Origin: Novosphingobium sp.
Lineage (GTDB): Bacteria > Pseudomonadota > Alphaproteobacteria > Sphingomonadales > Sphingomonadaceae
Assembly (NCBI GenBank): GCA_016719755.1
Contig: JADJYM010000015.1
Coordinates: 620,001-684,000, forward strand
DNA length: 64,000 nucleotides
Reading direction: 5' to 3'
The notes beneath the pieces are model-generated. The model did not search any database. It saw only the letters and a list, made by a program, of their open reading frames with translations, and was not told where the DNA came from. The translations under genes and the position numbers were made by a program. This document shows, piece by piece, positions 24,467-32,996 of this stretch (its first letter is position 1; each line of letters starts with the position of its first letter).

Positions 24467-25597
24467 TTATTTTTTTATGTAATCCCGCCGGAAATCGGCA
24501 GCAAAGACCGCAAACCGCCCTTGCGCAATCGCGCCGCGCATCCCGGCCATCAGCTGCTGGTAGAAGGTCAGGTTGTGCTCGGTCAGCAGCATGGCCCCCA
24601 GGATCTCCCCCGCCTTGACGAGATGGTGGAGATAGGCGCGGCTGTACTTGGTGCAGGCATCGCAGGGGCAGCGTTCGTCCAGCGGCGCCGGGTCTTCGGC
24701 ATGACGGGCGTTGCGGATGTTGACCGGGCCATTCCAGGTGAAGGCCTGGCCGTTGCGGCCCGAGCGGCTGGGCAGCACGCAATCGAACATGTCCACCCCG
24801 CGTTCGACCGCGCCGACCAGATCGTCGGGCTTGCCCACCCCCATCAGGTAGCGCGGCCGGTCTGCGGGGAGCATGTCCGGCGCGAAATCGAGCGTGGCGA
24901 ACATCGCCTCCTGCCCCTCGCCCACGGCCAGCCCGCCGATCGCGTAGCCATCGAAGCCGATTTCCTGCAGGGCCTCGGCGCTTTCGCGGCGCAGGCTTTC
25001 GTCAAGCGCACCCTGCTGGATGCCGAACAGGGCGGATCGCTCCGCGTGTTCCTCGCCCGAATCGAAACCCGCCCGGCTGCGCGCGGCCCAGCGCATCGAC
25101 ATCCGCATCGAGTCCGCGATCACTTCCAGCGGCGCATCCGCGCGCGGGCACTCGTCAAAAGCCATGACGATGTCGCTGCCCAGCAGCCGCTGGATCTCCA
25201 TCGAGCGTTCGGGGGTCAGCAGGTGGCGCGATCCATCGATGTGGCTGGCGAAAGTCACGCCCTCCTCGGTGATCTTGCGCAGGTCCGACAGGCTCATCAC
25301 CTGGTAGCCGCCGCTGTCGGTCAGGATCGGGCGGTCCCAGTTCATGAACCTGTGCAATCCGCCCAGCCGCGCCACGCGTTCCGCGCCCGGGCGCAGCATC
25401 AGGTGATAGGTGTTGCCCAGCAGGATGTCCGCCCCTGTCGCGCGCACGGTTTCGGGCTTCATCGCCTTGACTGTGGCCGCCGTGCCGACCGGCATGAAGG
25501 CAGGCGTGCGGATTTCCCCGCGCCGCATGGCAATCGTGCCGGTGCGGGCCTTGCCATCGGTGGCGGAAATGCTGAACTGAAAGCGGGGCGCGGTCAT
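24467..25597 (-). CDS. tgt: Queuine tRNA-ribosyltransferase (tRNA-guanine transglycosylase)
   Basis: 376 residues. It exchanges G34 of tRNA for preQ1. Asp residues are in [12 protein letters not shown] and in [17 protein letters not shown] (nucleophile). The zinc site is [18 protein letters not shown] (CxCxxC plus His). Length and start ([15 protein letters not shown]) are normal. It lies 41 nt downstream of the globin gene on the same strand; queA, its usual partner, is 2.6 kb upstream with unrelated genes between them. Confidence 0.97.
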   Translation of the reverse strand: MTAPRFQFSISATDGKARTGTIAMRRGEIRTPAFMPVGTAATVKAMKPETVRATGADILLGNTYHLMLRPGAERVARLGGLHRFMNWDRPILTDSGGYQVMSLSDLRKITEEGVTFASHIDGSRHLLTPERSMEIQRLLGSDIVMAFDECPRADAPLEVIADSMRMSMRWAARSRAGFDSGEEHAERSALFGIQQGALDESLRRESAEALQEIGFDGYAIGGLAVGEGQEAMFATLDFAPDMLPADRPRYLMGVGKPDDLVGAVERGVDMFDCVLPSRSGRNGQAFTWNGPVNIRNARHAEDPAPLDERCPCDACTKYSRAYLHHLVKAGEILGAMLLTEHNLTFYQQLMAGMRGAIAQGRFAVFAADFRRDYIKK

Positions 25598-25638
25598 CGC
25601 GCCGCCCTAGCGGCAAAGGCGCGGCAACTGAACCCGTT

Positions 25639-26061
25639 TCAGACGTTGGCGTTGCTGGCGATGCGATCGAGCAGCCCGGCACGCAGCGCGGCCCAGGCGG
25701 CGCGCTCTTCGCCTGCGTCCACCGGCACGGTCGGCTCCAGCACGTCCAGCGTCGCCTCGATCAGGCCGCCATACCATTCCGGCGGGATTTTCAGCGTGTG
25801 CTGGTGATGCGGCACGGACTGGTCGAAAATGATCTCGATCTCGCTGCGGCGCTGGAACCAGGTCATTGCGCAATAGAGCGCGTTGTCGACCATTTCCGCC
25901 TCAAGCCGCTCGGGATGCCATGATGCGTGATGGACAAAGCTGGCGCGGGCATCGGGGAAGCGGGCATAGAACGCCGCCATGACCAGCGGAGTGATATCGC
26001 CCAGCTGCTCCGCCGCCCGTTCCAGCCCGCGTTCGATCAGGCCCAGTCGCTCATCCGCCAT
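25639..26061 (-). CDS. Globin-like protein
   Basis: 140 residues, the size of a single globin domain. PLVMAAFYARFPDARASF (about 25-42) resembles the B-to-CD segment, with Phe42 in the CD1 position. HQHTLKIPPEWYGGLIEAT matches the F-helix/FG region of globins, where His86 would be the proximal heme ligand (compare H..xKIP..Y in myoglobin). I do not see an obvious distal His, so ligand chemistry is open. The gene lies 65 nt after the carotenoid oxygenase and 41 nt before tgt on the same strand, so it is probably co-transcribed with the oxygenase. Identification is from pattern reading only. Confidence 0.65.
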   Translation of the reverse strand: MADERLGLIERGLERAAEQLGDITPLVMAAFYARFPDARASFVHHASWHPERLEAEMVDNALYCAMTWFQRRSEIEIIFDQSVPHHQHTLKIPPEWYGGLIEATLDVLEPTVPVDAGEERAAWAALRAGLLDRIASNANV

Positions 26062-26126
26062 GCATCCTCCAGCTTGCTTGTCCCGCGCTGTCTAGGGCAG
26101 CAAGGCTGACCGCGACTTGACGAAAG

Positions 26127-27566
26127 TCAATCCGCGTCGGGCAGCCAGTTGCCGTGGAAGCCCGGCGGGATGCGGTGGGGAATGTGGATCGAGGCCACCG
26201 GCGGTGCGGCCATATCGGCGGCGTTCAGGATCACCAGGTCGGTGGTCTCATTGGCGGTATCGATGACATAGCCCATCACCCAGCCATCGCCTTCCGCCGC
26301 ATCGGCGCTGCGGGGCACGAAGACGAATTCGCCCGGCACCCGGCCCGCACCGAAATCATGGGCCTGCCGCTCGCCCGTTTCCAGATCGTAGCGATAGATC
26401 GGCGCATTGCCGAGGAACCCCGATTGCTCGCTGTCCGGCAGGCCAAGTGACCAGGCATAGCGATAGGGCTGGCCGAAGTACCGTTCGTCCGGGCGGTGAA
26501 ATTCCTGCGGCGCGCTGTCGAGCGTTGCACGCTTTACCTTGCCCGCGGCGGGATCGATGATCCAGCGCTCCATGCCCAGCGACTTGCCGTTCGGCCCGTC
26601 CGGCCCGTCCGCGAACATCGTTTCATAGACCGACATATCGCAGATTACCGTGCCATCGGGCGCGTCATAGCTGTTGGCGACGTGGAAGACGTAACACGGA
26701 TCGACATCACACCAGACGATCTCGGCCGCCGTCCCGGCACGCGGCAGCAGGCCCACGCGGGCGCGGTGCTCAGCGTTCCAGCGATAGGGGAAGCGTTCCC
26801 CGCCAATCAGCGCCTTCATCGAAAAGGTTACCGGCAGGTCGAACACCAGCACATACTTCTGCGTCAGCGAGCATTCGTGGATCGAAGGCCCGTGCTCGAC
26901 CGGAACCGGTTCCTCGCGCACCACCCGGCCCTCTTTCGAAACGACGACGTGCCACACGGTATCCTGCGTCTGGCCGTCATAGGCGATCGCGTGGAGTTCG
27001 CCGGTCAGCGGGTCCTCGTGCGGGTGGGCGCTGAACGGCACGTGGAGCGTGCCGCCCAGATCGGTATAGGTGACCGTTTCCAGATCGTCGGAAAGCTCTG
27101 CCGGAAACGATCCGGCCTCGACGATCGCCAGCGTCTTGCCGTGATGCTGGATGACATTGGTGTTGACCAGATCGCGCCGACCGCGCCGGGGTCCGGGGGC
27201 CGCTGCGGGGCCGCCCTTCCCTTCCAGTTCCTGCGAGCGGATGTAGCGGTTGCGGTACCACAGCGCCTTGCCGTCCTGAATGCGGACCCCGTGGACCATG
27301 CCGTCACCGATGAACCAGTGGTGCCCGCGCGGATCGGGTTTGAACGGGTTGGGACCGATGCGGACATAGCGGCCGGACAGCTCTGCCGGGATCGTGCCGG
27401 TGACTTTCAGGTCATGCAGGGTCCGCTCCTCGGTCATCGGCGTGTGGATGCCGGTAAGGAATGGATGCGCGCGGTCCTTGTCCTGCCGGGTGCGGCTGAA
27501 TTCGGATACCGCCATGATCCCCTTGGTGACGACCGAACGGATCGCGGTTTCGACGCTGCTTGCCAT
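26127..27566 (-). CDS. Carotenoid oxygenase (RPE65/CCD family)
   Basis: 479 residues. The four Fe(II)-ligating histidines of the seven-bladed propeller are visible: His181 (FSAHPHEDP), His230 (PSIHECSL), His295 ([10 protein letters not shown]) and His471 (GFHGNWLP). [14 protein letters not shown] and [12 protein letters not shown] are family signatures. It cleaves C=C bonds of carotenoids, apocarotenoids or stilbenes with O2; substrate unknown. ATG 27566 follows AGGGAGA. A perfect palindrome (27585-27603) just upstream and the divergent tetR gene point to specific repression. Confidence 0.92.
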   Translation of the reverse strand: MASSVETAIRSVVTKGIMAVSEFSRTRQDKDRAHPFLTGIHTPMTEERTLHDLKVTGTIPAELSGRYVRIGPNPFKPDPRGHHWFIGDGMVHGVRIQDGKALWYRNRYIRSQELEGKGGPAAAPGPRRGRRDLVNTNVIQHHGKTLAIVEAGSFPAELSDDLETVTYTDLGGTLHVPFSAHPHEDPLTGELHAIAYDGQTQDTVWHVVVSKEGRVVREEPVPVEHGPSIHECSLTQKYVLVFDLPVTFSMKALIGGERFPYRWNAEHRARVGLLPRAGTAAEIVWCDVDPCYVFHVANSYDAPDGTVICDMSVYETMFADGPDGPNGKSLGMERWIIDPAAGKVKRATLDSAPQEFHRPDERYFGQPYRYAWSLGLPDSEQSGFLGNAPIYRYDLETGERQAHDFGAGRVPGEFVFVPRSADAAEGDGWVMGYVIDTANETTDLVILNAADMAAPPVASIHIPHRIPPGFHGNWLPDAD

Positions 27567-27584
27567 GTCGCGAATCTCCCTTTA

Positions 27585-27603
27585 ATGTTTATGCTGTAAA
27601 CAT
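27585..27603. promoter_or_regulatory. Palindromic operator, probably for the TetR repressor
   Basis: ATGTTTA-TGCTG-TAAACAT, a perfect 7-5-7 inverted repeat, in the 44-bp gap between the divergent carotenoid oxygenase and tetR genes. It covers the only place where both promoters can lie, and is the typical size of a TetR-family operator. Confidence 0.75.
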
Positions 27604-27610
27604 AGCAGCT

Positions 27611-28189
27611 ATGGTAACAGTGTCAACATCAACCGCTCCCGTCCGCTCCTACCACCACGGCGACCTGCGCTCGGCGCTTGTCGAAGCGGGTCTGAAGGCG
27701 CTGGAAACCACCCCGCTCAATGATCTTTCCCTGCGCCAGATCGCGCGCGACGTGGGCGTTTCGGCAACGGCGGTCTATCGCCACTTCCCGGACAAGGCCG
27801 CCCTCCTTTCCGCGCTGGCGGCAGAAGGCATCGCCCAGATGGCGCAGCAGCAACGTGATGCCGCCGCCACGGCCGCCCCCGCCCAGGCCTTCGCCGCGAC
27901 GGGCCGCGCCTATGTCCGCTGGGCACTTGCCCACCCGGCACTATTCCGCCTGGTGTTCGGCCAATGCCAGGAAGTGGGGCAGACCGTTTTCGGAGACAAC
28001 GATGCCGCCCGGATGCTGCGCGACTATGCCCAGGGCATTACCGGCGACGAAGCGGGCGCCCAGCGCCTGATGCTCCAGGCCTGGAGCCTGGTTCACGGCC
28101 TCGCCATGCTGATGCTCGACGGGCAACTGCCGGCCGATGACGGTTTGATCGACCGGGTGATCGATGCGGAGACGCTGTTCCGAACCTGA
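27611..28189 (+). CDS. TetR/AcrR-family transcriptional regulator
   Basis: 192 residues from ATG 27611. The N-terminal helix-turn-helix is clear: YHHGDLRSALVEAGLKALE, then LSLRQIARDVGVSATAVYRHFPDKAALL. The C-terminal ligand domain (TetR_C_33/WHG type: FAATGRAYVRWALAHPALFRLVFG) is typical of regulators of small-molecule catabolism. Likely autoregulated and repressing the divergent carotenoid oxygenase-globin genes through the palindrome at 27585. The inducer is unknown. Confidence 0.9.
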   Translation: MVTVSTSTAPVRSYHHGDLRSALVEAGLKALETTPLNDLSLRQIARDVGVSATAVYRHFPDKAALLSALAAEGIAQMAQQQRDAAATAAPAQAFAATGRAYVRWALAHPALFRLVFGQCQEVGQTVFGDNDAARMLRDYAQGITGDEAGAQRLMLQAWSLVHGLAMLMLDGQLPADDGLIDRVIDAETLFRT

Positions 28190-28251
28190 CGCGACCCTCC
28201 ACCCGAGCGAGAGAGCCTGCGTCTGCCCGCATACGGATGCGATTGACGGAC

Positions 28252-29286
28252 CTACCGCTCCGGCAGCAGCAAACTCGAATCCCCATAGCTGTAGAACCGG
28301 TAACCGTGCGCGATGGCGTGGGCATAGGCGGCCTGCATCCGCTCCAGACCCATCAGCGCGCTGACCAGCATGAACAGGGTAGAGCGCGGGAGGTGGAAAT
28401 TGGTCACCAGGCCGTCGATCGCGCGGAAGGCGTAGCCGGGGGTGATGAAGATCGAGGTGTCGCCGGTGAAGGGCTGGATCGTGCCGCCTTCGTCCGCCGC
28501 GCTTTCCAGCAGGCGCAGGCTGGTGGTGCCGACCGCGATCACGCGGTTGCCGCGCGCACGCACGGCATTGAGGCGCGCGGCGGCCTCGGGCGAAATCGTG
28601 CCCCATTCGGCGTGCATCCGGTGTTCGGCGGTGTCCTCGGCCTTGACCGGCAGGAAGGTGCCCGCGCCGACGTGGAGGGTAAGCGTTTCGTGCCCGATCC
28701 CGGCCTCGGCCAGCGCCGCCATCAGCGCGGGGGTAAAGTGCAGCGCCGCCGTGGGCGCGGCGACGGCGCCGTCCTTGTCCGCGAACATCGTCTGATAATC
28801 AGCGCGGTCAGCCTCGTCGGTCGGGCGCTTGCTGGCGATGTAGGGCGGCAGCGGCATCCGCCCGGCGCGTTCCAGCAGCACCTCGACCGGCTCCTCGCCG
28901 TGGAAGGCCAGGGTCCAGCTGCCATCCTCGTGCCGGGCTTCGGCGCTGGCGAAAACGTCGCCGCCGAACTCGATAAGGTCGCCTTCACGCAGGCGCTTGG
29001 CGTTGCGGATGAAGGCCTGCCAGCGGCGCAGGTCGATCCGCTTGTGGAGAGTTGCCCCCAGCTTCGCCTCGCCCCGCCGTCCTTCAAGCTGGGCGGGAAT
29101 GACGCGGGTATCGTTGAATACCAGCACGTCCCCGGCATTCAGTAGCCGCGGCAGATCGCCTACAGTCAGGTCGGCGAACGGCCCCTGCCCCGGAACGTGC
29201 AGCAGCCGCGCCGAATCGCGCGGGCGCGCCGGACGCAGGGCAATACGCTCGGCCGGAAGCTCGAAATCGAACAGATCGACGCGCAT
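28252..29286 (-). CDS. queA: S-adenosylmethionine:tRNA ribosyltransferase-isomerase
   Basis: 344 residues. It builds epoxyqueuosine on tRNA by adding the ribosyl group of SAM to preQ1. Signatures: [64 protein letters not shown] and [14 protein letters not shown]. Start and length are normal. The cyclophilin gene lies 24 nt upstream on the same strand. tgt lies downstream beyond the tetR/oxygenase/globin genes. Confidence 0.97.
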   Translation of the reverse strand: MRVDLFDFELPAERIALRPARPRDSARLLHVPGQGPFADLTVGDLPRLLNAGDVLVFNDTRVIPAQLEGRRGEAKLGATLHKRIDLRRWQAFIRNAKRLREGDLIEFGGDVFASAEARHEDGSWTLAFHGEEPVEVLLERAGRMPLPPYIASKRPTDEADRADYQTMFADKDGAVAAPTAALHFTPALMAALAEAGIGHETLTLHVGAGTFLPVKAEDTAEHRMHAEWGTISPEAAARLNAVRARGNRVIAVGTTSLRLLESAADEGGTIQPFTGDTSIFITPGYAFRAIDGLVTNFHLPRSTLFMLVSALMGLERMQAAYAHAIAHGYRFYSYGDSSLLLPER

Positions 29287-29310
29287 CGGGCGGCCGCCCT
29301 TGCCGGTGGA

Positions 29311-30051
29311 TCAGCTGGCCGGAGGAGTCGCCGCTGCCGGGGCCGGAGCCGCTGCGGGTGCCGCTGCCGGGGCAGCAGCAGGATCGGGCACCGAAGCCGA
29401 ATTGTTCAGCATATCGGCGGTGATCGACTGCTCGACCGGCGGCGCGGGCGGGGGCGGCGGCGGAAGGTTCTGCGAGGCGAGCGAGGCCTGGAGAATCTTC
29501 GTCGGATTCTGCGGCGGCTCGCCGCGCTCGATCTTGTCGACCAGATCCATGCCCGCGATCACGCGTCCGAAATTGGTATAGCGCCGATCCAGCGCGAAGC
29601 GCGGGTAGAACACGATGAAGAACTGGCTGTTGGCGGTATCCGGAAGATCGGTACGCGCCATCGAAACCGTTCCGCGCACGTGCGGCATGGTGTTGAATTC
29701 GGCCTTGAGGTCGGGCAGCGGCGAGCCGCCGGTGCCTGTGCCGGTGGGATCGCCGGTCTGCGCCATGAAGCCGTCGATCACGCGGTGAAACACCACCCCG
29801 TTGTAAAAGCCCTGCTGGGCCAGCGTCTTGACCCGCTCGACATGGGCAGGCGCCCAGGCGGGAACCATGCGGATCATCACCCGCCCGCCGTTCGACAGGT
29901 CGAGCACCAGCACGTTTTCGGGATCATTCGCGGGATCGGAGTTGATCAGCGCGCTCAGCGCCGGGGCAGCCGGGGAGGGCGCGTCCTTGGCAAAGGCAGG
30001 AGCGGCGACCAGCGACAGGCCGAGGGCAAGAGCAACAAAGCGACGGTTCAT
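29311..30051 (-). CDS. Peptidyl-prolyl cis-trans isomerase (cyclophilin), exported
   Basis: 246 residues from ATG 30051. Residues 1-21 are a signal peptide ending AFA. The cyclophilin core holds FYNGVVFHRVIDGFMAQTGD (active-site Arg/Phe) and SQFFIVFYPRFALD. The C-terminal 65 residues are Pro/Ala-rich, unusually long for the family. It catalyses proline isomerisation in the periplasm. It is in line with queA (24 nt) and follows coaD (91 nt), so a coaD-ppi-queA unit is likely. Confidence 0.93.
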   Translation of the reverse strand: MNRRFVALALGLSLVAAPAFAKDAPSPAAPALSALINSDPANDPENVLVLDLSNGGRVMIRMVPAWAPAHVERVKTLAQQGFYNGVVFHRVIDGFMAQTGDPTGTGTGGSPLPDLKAEFNTMPHVRGTVSMARTDLPDTANSQFFIVFYPRFALDRRYTNFGRVIAGMDLVDKIERGEPPQNPTKILQASLASQNLPPPPPPAPPVEQSITADMLNNSASVPDPAAAPAAAPAAAPAPAAATPPAS

Positions 30052-30142
30052 GCGGATTGGTCTCGGTTCTGCAAGGTCTGAAATGAATGGCGCGGGATAG
30101 CCGTCTCTCGCTGTCGTGGCAATGAACGGCGGAGCGGGGGGA

Positions 30143-30658
30143 TCAATAATCCCCCAGCGTGCCGGTGGTCTTGGCAATACGCGCCACCACGTCATCGCGC
30201 ACCGACGGGCTGACGAAGCGCGAGATATCCCCGCCGAACATCGCGATTTCCTTTACCAGCTTGCTGGCGATCGGCTGAAGGCTGACATCGGCCATCAGGA
30301 ACACGGTCTCGATCCCGGCGTTGAGCTGCTGGTTCATACCAGCCATCTGGTATTCGTATTCGAAGTCCGCCACGGCGCGCAGGCCGCGCACGATCACGGT
30401 CGCCCCCTGCTTTTCCGCGAACTTCATCAGGAGCGCGTTGAAGCCCACCACAGTGACGTTGGAAATGCCCAGCAGCGCCACTTCGCGCTCAACCATCGCC
30501 ATCCGCTCTTCAGGAGTGAACAGCGGGTTTTTCGATGGATTGGTGGTAACCCCGATGATCAGCCGGTCGACCAGCTTGGCGCCGCGCCGGATGATGTCGG
30601 CATGACCCAGAGTGATCGGATCGAAAGTGCCGGGGTAAACGCCGATGCGTTCGGCCAT
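30143..30658 (-). CDS. coaD: Phosphopantetheine adenylyltransferase
   Basis: 171 residues. Fourth step of CoA synthesis: 4'-phosphopantetheine plus ATP gives dephospho-CoA. The nucleotidyltransferase motif is GVYPGTFDPITLGHADII, VIVRGLRAVADFEYEYQMA is the phosphopantetheine site, and ADVSLQPIASKLVKEIA precedes FVSPSVRDDV. The start codon directly follows the ispA stop (no gap), so the two are coupled. Confidence 0.97.
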   Translation of the reverse strand: MAERIGVYPGTFDPITLGHADIIRRGAKLVDRLIIGVTTNPSKNPLFTPEERMAMVEREVALLGISNVTVVGFNALLMKFAEKQGATVIVRGLRAVADFEYEYQMAGMNQQLNAGIETVFLMADVSLQPIASKLVKEIAMFGGDISRFVSPSVRDDVVARIAKTTGTLGDY

Positions 30659-31567
30659 TCAGTGGTCCCTTTCCACGATATAACGCGCCAGTTCGCGCAG
30701 CAGCTCCGCCTCATGCCCATGATGGGCAAGGTGTGCAATCGCCTGATCGACGAGCGCGCGGGCCTGTTCGCGCGCGCGTTCCGCCCCCAGCCGGGCCACG
30801 AAGGTCTGCTTGCCGGCGGCGGCGTCCTTGCGCAGCGCCTTGCCCGCGGCATCCTCGTCGCCCTCGTGGTCGAGCAGGTCGTCCGAAATCTGGAAGGCCA
30901 GGCCGATGTCGAGCGCATAGCCGCGAAGATGGCGCCGCCCTTCTGACGGCAGGCGGCCCAGGATCGCGCCCATTTCCACCGCCGCACCCAGCAGCGCGCC
31001 GGTCTTGAGCTGCTGGAGCCGGGTGATCGTGTGCAGATCGAGCTCCTGCCCCTCGCCGGTGATGTCCATCATCTGCCCGCCTGTCATACCCGCCGGCCCG
31101 CTTGCCACGGCCAGGCAACGCACCAGCTCGGCGCGGATGAACGGATCGGGGAAGTACTGCGAATCGGACAGGATTTCGAACGCGAAGGCCATCAGCCCGT
31201 CGCCCGCCAGCACTGCCGTCGCCTCGTCGAAGGCCTTGTGCACGCTGGGCTTGCCGTGGCGCATGGCATCGTCGTCCATGCAGGGCAGATCGTCATGGAC
31301 CAGCGAGAAGGCATGGACCGCCTCGATCGCCAGCGCGGCGCGCATGGCGGTTTCGCGGCCCACTCCGTGCAGGCCAGCCACCGCCACCAGCAGCAGCGGA
31401 CGCAGCCGCTTGCCGCCGCCGATCGTGGCATGGCGCATCGCCTCGAACAGCCGGGCACGACCATCGTCGGGCACGGGCAGCAGGGCATCGAAGCCGGCAT
31501 CGACGTCGGCGGCGATCGCCGCCAGGGCCTCGCGCAGCAGGGGGCCGCCTTGGGGTGCGGAAGTCAT
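30659..31567 (-). CDS. ispA: Polyprenyl synthetase (farnesyl/geranyl diphosphate synthase)
   Basis: 302 residues. Condenses isopentenyl diphosphate with allylic diphosphates. First Asp-rich motif: FSLVHDDLPCMDDDAMRHG; second: AFQISDDLLDHEGDEDA; GGKRLRPLLL binds IPP. The residues before the first motif (HAF) fit short-chain (FPP) synthases. The start lies 3 nt after the xseB stop, giving the usual xseB-ispA order. Confidence 0.93.
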   Translation of the reverse strand: MTSAPQGGPLLREALAAIAADVDAGFDALLPVPDDGRARLFEAMRHATIGGGKRLRPLLLVAVAGLHGVGRETAMRAALAIEAVHAFSLVHDDLPCMDDDAMRHGKPSVHKAFDEATAVLAGDGLMAFAFEILSDSQYFPDPFIRAELVRCLAVASGPAGMTGGQMMDITGEGQELDLHTITRLQQLKTGALLGAAVEMGAILGRLPSEGRRHLRGYALDIGLAFQISDDLLDHEGDEDAAGKALRKDAAAGKQTFVARLGAERAREQARALVDQAIAHLAHHGHEAELLRELARYIVERDH

Positions 31568-31570
31568 CGC

Positions 31571-31828
31571 CTAGCGCCCCGGTTCGGCATCGAAGGGAAC
31601 AGCGGCCTGGGCCTGCCCGTCAGGCCCTGCAACGATCCGTTCGATCCGCGCCTGGGCGGCGTCGAGCCGCGCCTGGCAGTGCTTGCGCAGCGCCTCGCCG
31701 CGTTCGTAGAGCCCGATCGAATCGTCGAGCGCGACTTCGCCGCTTTCGAGTCGCCGGACCACTTCCTCAAGCGCGCGCAGCGCCTCTTCAAAGGTCATAC
31801 CTGCGATATCGGGGGAGCTTTCAGTCAT
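31571..31828 (-). CDS. xseB: Exodeoxyribonuclease VII small subunit
   Basis: 85 residues from ATG 31828 (MTESSPDIAGMTFEEALRAL). The signature MTFEEALRALEEVVRRLESG and SIGLYERGEALRKHCQARLD form the short helical hairpin that binds XseA. xseA is not in the window. Another ATG 12 nt upstream is possible. It is the first gene of the xseB-ispA-coaD run. Confidence 0.95.
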   Translation of the reverse strand: MTESSPDIAGMTFEEALRALEEVVRRLESGEVALDDSIGLYERGEALRKHCQARLDAAQARIERIVAGPDGQAQAAVPFDAEPGR

Positions 31829-31907
31829 GCCGCCAAGCATTGACGGCGCGCGCGGTCCCGGTCAAGCTGCGGCCAGCAAACAAGGGCGTATCGGGGGGAT
31901 AATGCCG

Positions 31908-32306
31908 ATGAAATGGGTAGTCGCCTATCTGGCCGGCGGGTTGGCATTCGGGGCGCTGGATGCCCTGTGGCTGCGCTGGGCCGCACCCAACCTTTACCGG
32001 CCCATGCTGGGAGACATGCTGGCTCCGGCGTTCCGCGCCGCTCCGGCAATGCTGTTCTACCTCGCCTATCTGGCCGCGATGGTCTGGTTCGCGGTGCGCC
32101 CGGGGCTGGCCCAGGGCGTCCCTTACGCGGTGCTCAACGGGGCGCTGCTGGGCGGCATCTGCTATGCGACCTATGACCTGACCAACCAGGCGACGCTGCG
32201 GATCTGGTCGACCCAGATCACCCTGATCGACATCGCCTGGGGCGCCAGCGCCACCGCGCTGGCCAGCGGGGTTGCCACCTGGGCCGCGCTCAGGCTGGGA
32301 GCCTGA
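31908..32306 (+). CDS. DUF2177 family membrane protein
   Basis: 132 residues, four predicted helices. KWVVAYLAGGLAFGALDALWL, FYLAYLAAMVWFAVRP and YATYDLTNQATLRIWS are characteristic DUF2177 stretches. ATG 31908 fits the GGGGGG Shine-Dalgarno better than the ATG at 31902. The function is unknown. The next gene starts 4 nt after its stop, so the two are co-transcribed. Confidence 0.85.
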   Translation: MKWVVAYLAGGLAFGALDALWLRWAAPNLYRPMLGDMLAPAFRAAPAMLFYLAYLAAMVWFAVRPGLAQGVPYAVLNGALLGGICYATYDLTNQATLRIWSTQITLIDIAWGASATALASGVATWAALRLGA

Positions 32307-32309
32307 GCC

Positions 32310-32963
32310 ATGTTCATCGGGCACTGGGCCCCGGCACTGATCGCCGCTTCGCGCCGCAAATCGGCGGGAATCGCCACCCTGTTCATCGCCGCGCAGCTGG
32401 TTGACTGGATTTTCTTCGCCCTGGTTCTGGGCGGGTATGAAAAGCTCCGCTTCACCCCCGGCATCAGCGCGATGAACCCGCTGGACCTCTACCATATGCC
32501 CTACACGCACAGCCTGATGGGAACGCTGGTCATCGCCGGCCTGTTCGCCTGGCTGGTCTGGGGCGTCCTGCGCGACCGCCAGATTGCCCTGATCGCCGGG
32601 GCGGTGGTGGTGTCGCACTGGTTTCTCGATCTGCTCGTCCATGTTCCCGACCTGACGCTGTGGGGCCAGCCGCCCAAGCTGGGCCTGGGCCTGTGGAACC
32701 ATCCCTGGATCGAAATTCCGCTGGAACTGGGGATCACCCTTGGCGCGCTGTGGTTTTACTGGAACAGGCGCCGGCCCGGCACGTCCAAGGTTGCGATGCT
32801 CGCCCTGGTTCTGGTTGTGCTGCAGGCGATCAACTGGCTGGCCCCGGTCGAGAACGAGGTGACGTCAGGTGTCAGCCTGCTGGCCTTCACGGGCTATACC
32901 CTTGCCACGCTGACTGCCTGGTGGGTGGGGAAAAGCGAGGGCGAAGCACGCCGTTCACGCTAG
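32310..32963 (+). CDS. Multi-pass membrane protein, possibly YdjM/DUF457-like hydrolase
   Basis: 217 residues, about six helices. It opens MFIGHWAPALIAASRR. The conserved polar pattern HMPYTHSLMGTLVI, then VVSHWFLDLLVHVPDLTLWG resembles the membrane-bound metal-dependent hydrolase family (YdjM/DUF457) in which Asp/His ligands line a membrane site. This assignment is tentative. It forms a pair with the DUF2177 gene (4-nt gap). purL follows 33 nt later and may share a transcript. Confidence 0.65.
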   Translation: MFIGHWAPALIAASRRKSAGIATLFIAAQLVDWIFFALVLGGYEKLRFTPGISAMNPLDLYHMPYTHSLMGTLVIAGLFAWLVWGVLRDRQIALIAGAVVVSHWFLDLLVHVPDLTLWGQPPKLGLGLWNHPWIEIPLELGITLGALWFYWNRRRPGTSKVAMLALVLVVLQAINWLAPVENEVTSGVSLLAFTGYTLATLTAWWVGKSEGEARRSR

Positions 32964-32996
32964 CGCTTCGCGCGCTCGCGCGTTAAGGGCGCGCTC

